From Daphnia carinata (Eukaryota; Arthropoda; Branchiopoda; Diplostraca; Daphniidae), in contig NC_081334.1 in the NCBI RefSeq assembly GCF_022539665.2, positions 8,650,424 through 8,714,423 of the forward strand: a stretch of 64,000 nt of DNA, given 5' to 3'. Made by a program: the position numbers and the translations under genes. Shown here in pieces: positions 55,839 to 64,000 of the stretch. Position 1 is the first letter of the stretch; every line of letters starts with the position of its first letter. The notes below the pieces were generated by a model. The model was not told the origin of the DNA. It made no database searches and was given only the letters and a program-made list of their open reading frames with translations.

Positions 55839-58800
55839 ATGAGTGAAGCCGCACCCAAAGCCGAAAATATGGAAATTGGCCACATTTGGGAACACGGTCC
55901 GAACCCAATGGTAGACGCATCGAAACCTGAACGGCAGAAGAGTGAACGGCCATTACTTCCCGAAAACGATCTCCAGAAGAAACGTGGGAAGAGAAAGGCG
56001 GCCCACACGAAGTTAACGACGCAACTCAGAAAGGCTGTGGAAGACCATAAGATGGGAGCCATCAGATTGAAGAAATTGCAAGTAGCAGCATGGTGTGACG
56101 AATTGATTCGTATTTACGATGAAGTCAAATCAATTCACCACCAATATACAGAAAGTATATCCGACCTCACTGAGCAGCAACGTCAAGCATGTGATAGGTG
56201 GGAAGTAGATTTCGAAACCGATCACGTTGAAGTCATCAAATTCGCAAGTCGCTACGCCACTTCCTCAAATCAGTCCGTCAGCTCGATCGGGACATCAGCT
56301 TCGGACATCACATGTAGTACCACGTTATCCGAAAAAAGGCGTACCAACGTTAAACCTACCAGCCTCCTCCAAAAATCAACAACTCAAGAGGAATTGGAGG
56401 CTGAAGCTCGGATGCTGAAGTTGGAATTAAAGTTGGAAACGGCAAGGGCCCAGATGGAAGCAAATACAACTTCCATCACAGAAACCCTCAAAAAGGCGTT
56501 AAGGAGTATGAGCGAACAATTTAGTAAGCTCATTGACAGTTCAAGGATCACGTCCAAAGATATCGCGGCCAACAACACGTTAGTACGGGAAGCACACCAC
56601 ACGTTGGACGGTTTGGATCAGAAAATTGACGCGGTTAAGGTGGAATTGTCCGCTAAAATCGAAGACCTTCGAACGGAAGTAGACGAGATGAAAGTTCAAC
56701 CCCGAACTATTCAAGATCAACGACTTCCTGAGCGATTGCCAGTCTTACAAGCACGTCAAGATGTTCCAGCCCTGTCACCCATACGTACGATGGAGGATGC
56801 TGTCCGTCATCGCAGAAGATTGGTCGCCGCCGATGCATCTCCACGAGACCCGCGGCGAGGTGCGATGACCACGATGACGTCCCGTTGCGACCCTACGGAT
56901 CACGACGAAGATGAGCACTCCGAACGTTCTCACCCCCACAGTCAAACTAATCGTCCTCACAGCAGCTGTTGCAATCGACTGCAACCTCCCAACTTCAAGA
57001 TCCAGCCACTCGACGGCAATCCGAAGAACTACGCGCGATTCAGGGCTAAATTCCAGGCCTTGTATGAAGAATACGAAGATTCTCCGGTACTTCTTTTCAT
57101 GTTAGAGGAACTGCTAGCCGAAGAGGTACGAAACGAAGTCGGTGAATGTCTTACCGACGGAACAATGTACTCCGTGGTGTGGGAACGTTTGGACGCAGTC
57201 TACGGGCGAACTGAAATCATGGATCAGACGTACCTCGACGACTTTCTACAGGTCCCGCCATTGAAGAGCATGGATGCTGCCAGCCTCAAGACTTTCGCAA
57301 ACCGCCTGCACGGAGCTGTAGCTACGCTTTCAAGATCGAAGTATACTCATGAGCTGTATAGCCGTACTACTTTGATGGCCCTTGAAGCTAAACTTACGCC
57401 CTACCTCAAGGATAAGTGGAACGAAAAAAGAAAAATGACAGGAGTAGAGCTGAATGTTCTAGACCTAGACGACTGGGTGACGTTAAAATCCATGAGCAAG
57501 CAGCATGGAAAACATGTATTGGAGTCCGTACCCACGTCGACGTCCTAAGGCGTAAAGTTCGACGAAAGGAAGCCCGTCAAGAGACCCAACTTCCCACACA
57601 CGTCGACCATTGGACACGCAACGACGATGGAAGGTTCGAAAGTAACGGCATCAACATATTCAGCAACCATGCCTCCAAGGAGCCGATCAATATCGGGGAA
57701 GATGCCAGCCGAGAAGACGGAAAGATGGAAATGCTTTGTATGTAATGGCAGGAGCCACCATCTCTCAACCTGTAACGTCTTCATGTCTCTCACGCCCACG
57801 AAAAGGGCTGAAGAGGTATTCAAGTCCGGAAGATGTTTGTTATGTCTTACGGGAAAACCCGAACGCAAGGAATGTCCCAGGGACGTCAGCTGTACTATCA
57901 CTGATTGTACTGGAAACCGACACCACACCTTGCTTCACGGATCCGAATTCATCCCATTGAGGAGGCTAGCGGATCCAACTGCTCCATCAGCGCCATCTTC
58001 GACAGCTTTCCTTGGGACCTTGACCCATCTGGAAACAGTAAAACGACGAGTACGTTTCAAGATCGTACCGGTTCGTGTTGGAGTTGGAAAAACGTGGGTC
58101 GACACTTTCGGTTTCCTTGATACCGGAAGCGACACCACGCTGATTCGGAGCGACTTGGTAAAAAGGTTGGGACTCTTTGGGCCATCCAAACGCATCAACG
58201 TCGTCTCATATGACGGAGCTACGTCTAACGTTACGGCTTCCGTAGTAAACTTCGCTTTAACGTCGCGTGACGGTAACAGCCAGTTTGAAGTCAAGCACGC
58301 TTACGCCGTCGACAACTTGAAGGTGACGCCGAATTCGCCGATCGACCCTCCACAGTTGGAGTCATGGACGCACCTACGTGGTATTGCCGTCCCGACTGTG
58401 CAAGAAGAGAACGTGACCGTGCTGATAGGAATCGACGTCGTAGAGGCCCACGATCATGTAGCTTCCATCAAGCCGCCGGCTGGAACGACTGGGCCTATCG
58501 CCTTCAAGACGCCGTTTGGTTGGTGTCTGGGTGGACAAACAGGTCCACCACAAGACGGCCGCCCGTTCATCGCTCATCTGGCCATCGAGGAACGTTCCGA
58601 AAACCTAAATGAGCTGGTGAAGAAGTTCTGGCAACTTGAGGCCAGTGAAGTAGAAATAGAACCACCCGTTCTATCCGAGGATGATCTACGTGGAAAACGC
58701 ATCCTTGAATCGTCAGTAAAACGTATCAGTAACCAGTATCAAGTTGGCCTAATGTGGAAAGCCGACGAAGTAGCTCTCCCAAACAATCGGGCAGCTGCAT

Positions 58801-61800
58801 TGAAGAGGCTCTACGCTCTCGAACGACGTTTTCATCGGGACGAGGAGTTTGCTCCCAAGTACGATGCAGTAGTCAAAGAGTACATCGGGTTAAAACACGC
58901 CCGGCTCTTAACGACCCACGAAGCCCAGACGGAGACAAACAACACGTGGTACCTGCCAAACCACGGAGTCGTGAGCCCCTCCAGCTCATCGACCAAAGTT
59001 CGGGTCGTATTCGATGGAGCTGCTGAGTTTGGTGGCACATCGATAAACCAAAACCTGCTTCGGGGCCCTAACTTACTCGTTAGCCTGCTTGTTGTGCTCA
59101 TCCGCTTCCGTCGTAACCTTGTACCAGTCGGAGCGGACATTGAGAAAATGTTCCACCAAGTGAAAGTCCCGGAAGAAGACCAGGCAGCCTTCCGATTTCT
59201 CTACTGAACGCCTGGCAGTAATTCAGCTCCGTTAACGTACCAGATGACGGTACACGTATTTGGAGCCATATCATCCCCGACGAGCTGCATCTTCGCCCTC
59301 AACAGGACGGCCGATGACTACCGCCAGTTTCCAGACGTAGCCGATAGCGTTCGACGTAATTTCTACGTCGACAATTATCTAGACTCCTTCGAGTCCGAAG
59401 ACGAGGTCATCAAACGGTCCCGCAAAATGAAGTCCCTTCTCCAGTTAGGCGGCTTTAATTTGACCAAATGGACGTCGTCATCGCGAACGGCGATAGCTAC
59501 GCTACGAGAATTTGGCCTCGCGTCACCAACTCTGGATCTGGACTTGGAGAAACTTCCCGTCGAAAGAACGCTGGGAGTAATATGGGACAGCGAACGAGAT
59601 ATGCTGACGTTCAAGATTCGGAAGCCGCCAAACAACGTGACACTCACAAAGCGAGCCTTCCTAAGCATCATCTCTAGCGTTTACGACCCGTTGGGGCTGG
59701 TTGCACCAGTTATCTTTGTGATGAAGTCTTTACTCCAAGACATCTGGACCAACGAAGAACGGATCGGTTGGGATGACGTCGTACCGGAAACATTGAGTCA
59801 ACGTTTCTATGGCTGGTACGATCATCTGGAAAATTTGGAGTCGCTCTCAGTACCGAGATGCTTCCGTTTCAAACGGGGACATTGGACTCAACAGCACCTC
59901 CATGTCTTCACGGATGCAAGCTCCAAAGGATTCGGAGCAGTAGCCTACTTCCGCACTGTATTTGAAGACCATTCCGTCAACGTGTCATTCGTCATGTCGA
60001 AAACGCACGTCACACCGGTAAAGGGTCTCACGATTCCCCGTTTGGAGTTACAGGCGGCAGTAGAAGGCCTCAACCTTGCTCTCACGATTTGTCGTGAACT
60101 AGAAATTGACTTGAGGCAAGTAACCTTCCACACAGACTCGCAAAAATTGCTACGGTGGATCCACTCGAAGACGTGCCGATTTGAAGTCTTCGTCAACAAC
60201 CGTATTGGAAAGATACTTCGAAACACATCTCGTCGACAATGGCGTCATGTTGCCGGAGATTCAAACCCTGCAGACCTTTGTAGTAGAGGTATCGACCCAA
60301 AGGACGTCGATGTTGGCCTACTTCCACCGTGGACCTCCGTTCCTGAATTTGGACCCAGCAGACTGGTATACTTGGGAGCAGATCACGGAGCCTGATGAAC
60401 GAGACGTGAACGTGATCCGCGTCTTGACAATCAAAACGGAAGACGAGAACCACGTCATCGACCAATGTGTTACACGTTTCTCCAGTTTGCTGCGACTTCA
60501 GCGAGTGCTGGCCTGGGGTAGGAGATTCACCAACAACGTCACAGCACGATTACGTGAAGAAAAACCCATGGTCGGGGAGCTGACAGTAGAAGAAATGGTA
60601 ACATCGCTGACAAAATGCATCGTACGAGCGCAAGAATTGGCCTTTGCTGAAGAATTTTACGCCCTTCGCAAGAATCTGGAACTACCACTCAGATCAAAAC
60701 TTCGCACTTTCCAGCCCTTCCTGGATGAAGTCGGACAGATGCGAATTGGCGGACGTATACTTCAAGCGCCAATCGATTATGCAGCCAAACACCCCATAAT
60801 TCTACCAGCTTCTCAACCGTTAACGAAAAGGATAATTTGGGATCAGTACGTTAGAAACATGCACGTCAAGACAGAAAGATTGCTGACAGACCTAATTCTC
60901 GTTACTGGGTACTTTCTGGACGCAACGTGGTAAAATCTGTGCTCAACAACTGCTGGCCTTGCAAGCGCACGTCGGCAAAACCCAGCCCTCCATTAATGGC
61001 TTCCCTTCCAGTACATCGTTTAACGCCTCATCTACCCGCGTTCACTTACACGGGGATCGATTACTTCGGTCCCTTGACCGTCAGAGTTGGGGGACGGGGA
61101 AGAAGACACGAAAAACGTTGGATCGGCCTATTCACGTGCTTCAACACACGAGCAGTTCACCTGGAAGTGGCCAACGGTCTCAGTATGGAGGAGTTTTTAC
61201 TCTGCTTCTCCCGTTTTGTTAGCTTACGTGGAAAACCGAAGGTCGTTTACAGCGACAATGGAACTAACTTTGTTGCCGCCGAGCAGAAGTTACGGCAAGC
61301 GTTGGAAGAACTCATCAGTAAACACCAAGAGCTCCAGACGTTAATGGCTTGCCAACAAATTGAGTGGCACTTTTCTCCTCCCCATGGACCTCACTTTGGT
61401 GGCGTTTGGGAAAGAATCGTACAGTCTTGCAAACGGGCAATGAAAACCAGCATTGGTAATTGCCTAGTTACGGACCAAGTGCTACGAACCGTAATCGCTG
61501 AAGTGGCAGCCTTGTTAAACGCCCGGCCGTTAACTCATCTGAGTATGGATCCAGAAGACCCGGATCCATTAACGCCCAATCACTTCCTACATGGTGGACC
61601 TCGCCCATACGTGCCCCTGAAATTGGCCGACGTGGAAGATCTGAACGTAACCAACAAGCAGTTCCAGCAAAGTCAAGCTATACTCCAACATTTTTGGAAA
61701 AGATGGCTACGTGAATACGTTCCACACCTAACAGAAAGGAGAAAATGGCAAGAAAATAGGCCAAACGTCACCGTGGGAGACCTAGTACTTGCAGTTGAAC

Positions 61801-62009
61801 CAAATACTTTGCGTGGGCAGTGGAAGATGGGCAAAGTGTTGGAAGTTATCCCCAATGCTACGGATAATGTTGTTCGAGTCGTAAAAGTCAAGCTCAGCAA
61901 CCATCCAAAATCATGTATGCGGCCGGTGGCCAAATTGTGTATCATGGTACCAGTCAAAGAACAACAAATTTACGCAAAAGAAGAAAAAATGGAACCTTCA
62001 ACAGCGTAA
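55839..62009 (+). pseudogene. B3 gag-pol polyprotein, several breaks
   Basis: ATG 55839 (MSEAAPKAENME). Gag is open to TAA at 57546-57548, where B2 has AAA. Protease FLDTGSDTTL and the first half of RT are open from 57627 to TGA near 59207 (CGG in B2). RT catalytic YVDNYLDSF and RNase H FTDASSKGFGAVAYF lie in 59244-60395. There is a 2-nt loss near 60313 and a 1-nt loss near 60895. The integrase core with GIDYFGP, YSDNGTNF and FGGVWERIV and the C-terminal domain are open to 62009. Domain order as in B2. The lesions look like ordinary decay. Confidence 0.9.
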
Positions 62010-62051
62010 AATTCAATTTCAGTATTGTAAAGTGTAAATACTGTTCGTAAT

Positions 62052-62072
62052 GGAGCTACAATTAGTAGCTCC
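62052..62072 (+). other. Hairpin after B3 pol stop
   Basis: GGAGCTAC, 5-nt loop, GTAGCTCC: a perfect 8-bp stem about 45 bp after the stop, as at 34264-34284 in B2. Confidence 0.55.
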
Positions 62073-62206
62073 CATTTGTAAAAACAAAACTGTGAAATTG
62101 TAACAAGTAAAATCACAAAGGTAAACTCAACTGTAAACAAACGTAGGAAAATCGCAACTTAAAACTCTGGTGGAAGAGTCAATAAGTACCTTTGCCCTCA
62201 ACGCCA

Positions 62207-62230
62207 CCTATGTTCAAGTTCAAATATAGG
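62207..62230 (+). other. Conserved hairpin before B3 ORF3
   Basis: CCTATGTT/AATATAGG, 8-nt loop; one pair is changed to G-U relative to B1 and B2, so pairing is kept in RNA. Confidence 0.55.
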
Positions 62231-62381
62231 GCAAAGGGCGAAAGTCAATTCGGTTGCTGTTTAGAAACACCAGGAAAATTGGAAACTGTTTAACCTATTA
62301 GGTTAGCAGACGGCATTCAGTCGACCTAACTTCGTCATAGTGAAACGTACCACCTGTGAACTTCTACCCAACGTGATTGCC

Positions 62382-63026
62382 ATAGCAGACTATCCACCTC
62401 CATCAGCCGCATCCGTGAAGGAAAAACTTAAAGTAAGCAGGGAACGCGAACAAGAGTGCGTGGCCAACCTCACGGAACTCATTGACGGGATTTTGATAGC
62501 AAAAAAGGAAGCCGTGGAGAAAGTGTACTTGTACCAAAGTGCGATTGTTCGCCTCGACAAGGAACACGACGAGCGTCAGAAGGACCTGGTGAACGTGCAC
62601 TTCAAAACTGAGCGGGAAGCCCTGTTAAGCGGGTACGTCGGGTCCCTCCTGCGTAAGGAACGTGAAGAGGCGACCGAAACTCTTGCGCCCACGCCGCTCG
62701 TCACCCCCGAACGTCCTACGTATATAGTTCCGGTACACACTCCCAACATCATGTGTTTCCTTAAGTGCCACGTCTCGGGAGCGACGCCGTGCAAAAAGAA
62801 GATCGCAGAATGTGAGGAGTTTATGCTCCTCACCAATCAAGAGAAACTGGAGCTTCTCTTCGGGCAACGGAGGTGTTTCGGGTGTTTCGTCCCGACGGCC
62901 GTGGCGGGGCACGTGAGGCTCCCCGATTGTTCCCATCCTCGTCAGTGCGGGTTGTGCCACACCCGAGACCATCATCAAATCCTCTGCGGCACGAAGAAGA
63001 CGTATAAGGATCTTCCCAGCCACTAA
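62382..63026 (+). pseudogene. B3 ORF3, start codon lost
   Basis: Homologous over its whole length to the B2 216-aa ORF3, with the coiled coil (VKEKLKVSREREQECVANL), the C..C..C region (CFLKCHVSGATPCKKK) and the CX2C-H-C-CX2C-HH-C terminal domain, ending YKDLPSH. The frame is fully open, but the start aligned to B2's ATG reads ATA at 62382-62384, and no ATG lies upstream in frame nearby. Keeping an otherwise intact frame while gag-pol decays is notable but may be chance for a short gene. Confidence 0.75.
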
Positions 63027-63111
63027 AATTGGTGGTTATATTTGGTGGTATGTTCTACGTGGGAAGTTTGTAATTTTTGTTTGTAGCACCTGTTGTAACG
63101 GTGGGTCCCGC

Positions 63112-63472
63112 TGTCACCTACGGTGCTGCACTCGCGGGCAGGGCTGTAGGGGGCACGGGCCTGCCTAGTATTTGTGTGCCCATTTTTTGTTTTCCTTTTA
63201 CCCCTTTCCATGGGAAAGGGGTAGTATCGTATTTCTTGTCAACCCAGACAGTCATTCCTTTTTTTCTCGTCTCCACTTAAAATCCAGACAAGTTGTCTCA
63301 TTTCTCGTCCCCTCAGTTTGTCCAAATCAAGCGTGTCAGTTTTCCCTTTCCTTTTCCAAGTTTGGAAATAAAGCCGTCCCTTTGTTAAATCATCGTCATT
63401 TTTATTTCATCTTCATTCACCCTCATCATCATCATCTTCTCTCTGTTGCTACTCGGCACGGAGTCAGCAACA
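63112..63472 (+). repeat. B3 3' LTR
   Basis: 361 bp, TGTCACC...GCAACA, preceded by GTGGGTCCCGC; AATAAA at 63366-63371. Confidence 0.93.
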
Positions 63473-64000
63473 CATGTATTCTATATTAATATAGTGTTAT
63501 AGAATCAGTTTCAATATCTACATTCAAACAGCATCAAATATACGTGTATTCAATGTGAATATAGTGTGATACAGTGAGTTTCAATATCTACATTCAAACA
63601 GCATCAAATATACGTGTATTCAATGTGAATATAGTGTGATACAGTGAGTTTCAATATCTACATTCAAACACCATCAAATATACGAGTATTCAATGTGAAT
63701 ATAGTGTTATAGAATCAGTTTCATCACCTTCATTCAAACAGTATCAAATATACGTCTATTCAATGTGAATATAGTGTTTTTGAATCAGTTTCATGATCTA
63801 CATTCAAACAGTATCAAATATACGTGTATTCAATGTGAATATAGTGTGATACAGTGAGTTTCAATATCTACATTCGAACACCATCCAATATACGTCTATT
63901 GAATGTGAATATAGTGTTATAGTATCAGTTTCATGATCTACATTCACACAGTATCAAATATACGTGTATTCAATGTGAATATAGTGTGATACAGTGAGTT
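63473..64000 (+). repeat. 70-bp satellite, continues past the window
   Basis: About 7.5 monomers of both classes, running to the right edge. Confidence 0.96.

Larger units (their letters stand above)
55232..63472 (+). mobile_element. B3: BEL/Pao element, same family as B1/B2
   Basis: 8241 bp, target duplication CATGT (55227-55231, 63473-63477) in a satellite monomer. LTRs of 360 and 361 bp differ at about 11 sites plus one indel. Same organisation as B2, with ORF3. Coding frames have several stops and frameshifts. Confidence 0.95.

Noticed and set aside
1-64000. Host protein-coding genes
   Set aside because: Every long frame is assignable to a transposable element or its shadow; no exon-intron structure of a host gene could be supported.

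Overview
This is eukaryotic repeat DNA with no recognisable host gene. It is a 70-bp tandem satellite (visible from 18.9 kb to the right edge) that has been invaded repeatedly by LTR retrotransposons and one DNA transposon. BEL/Pao elements with tRNA-Phe-type primer sites, an envelope-bearing Ty3/gypsy family and a hAT-like element suggest an arthropod. A branchiopod crustacean such as Daphnia is possible, but nothing here proves the species.

Layout. (1) 1-18917: a degenerate Ty3/gypsy element on the minus strand (G1). Its 5' LTR is at 18095-18917 and its 3' end lies beyond the left edge. Its pol gene is split by BEL/Pao element B1 (5058-13297, minus, TSD ATACC). (2) 18918-18990: 73 bp of satellite. 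(3) 18991-19737: a solo LTR of the same gypsy group in the opposite orientation (TSD TCTA). (4) 19738-22418: satellite. (5) 22419-44266: gypsy element G2 on the plus strand (TSD ATAG, LTRs of about 730 bp). Without its nested BEL/Pao element B2 (32790-41094, minus, TSD TCGTT) it is about 13.5 kb. (6) 44267-45463: satellite. (7) 45464-52497: a different BEL/Pao family, B4 (minus, TSD GTGAG). (8) Satellite carrying a 1493-bp hAT-like element at 52804-54296 (8-bp TSD ATTCAAAC). (9) 55232-63472: BEL/Pao B3 (plus, TSD CATGT). (10) Satellite to the end.

The gypsy family is elaborate. It has two ORFs before gag, then gag, then pol in the -1 frame behind a GGGAAAC slippery heptamer and a 9-bp stem that both copies keep. 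After pol come small accessory ORFs sharing an ILDLDP motif, a cluster of tRNA-like sequences antisense to the element, a TATA box before the second accessory ORF, and (in G2) a broken envelope-glycoprotein ORF. The B1/B2/B3 BEL family has one gag-pol polyprotein and an extra third ORF where env would be. That ORF combines a coiled coil with a Cys/His-rich domain resembling a BEL gag knuckle, and conserved hairpins precede it.

By hand comparison of LTR pairs, B2 is youngest (3 differences in 357 bp) and nearly intact. G2, B3 and B4 are at about 97-98% and B1 at about 95%. These ages are rough counts by eye. Most coding regions are pseudogenes.
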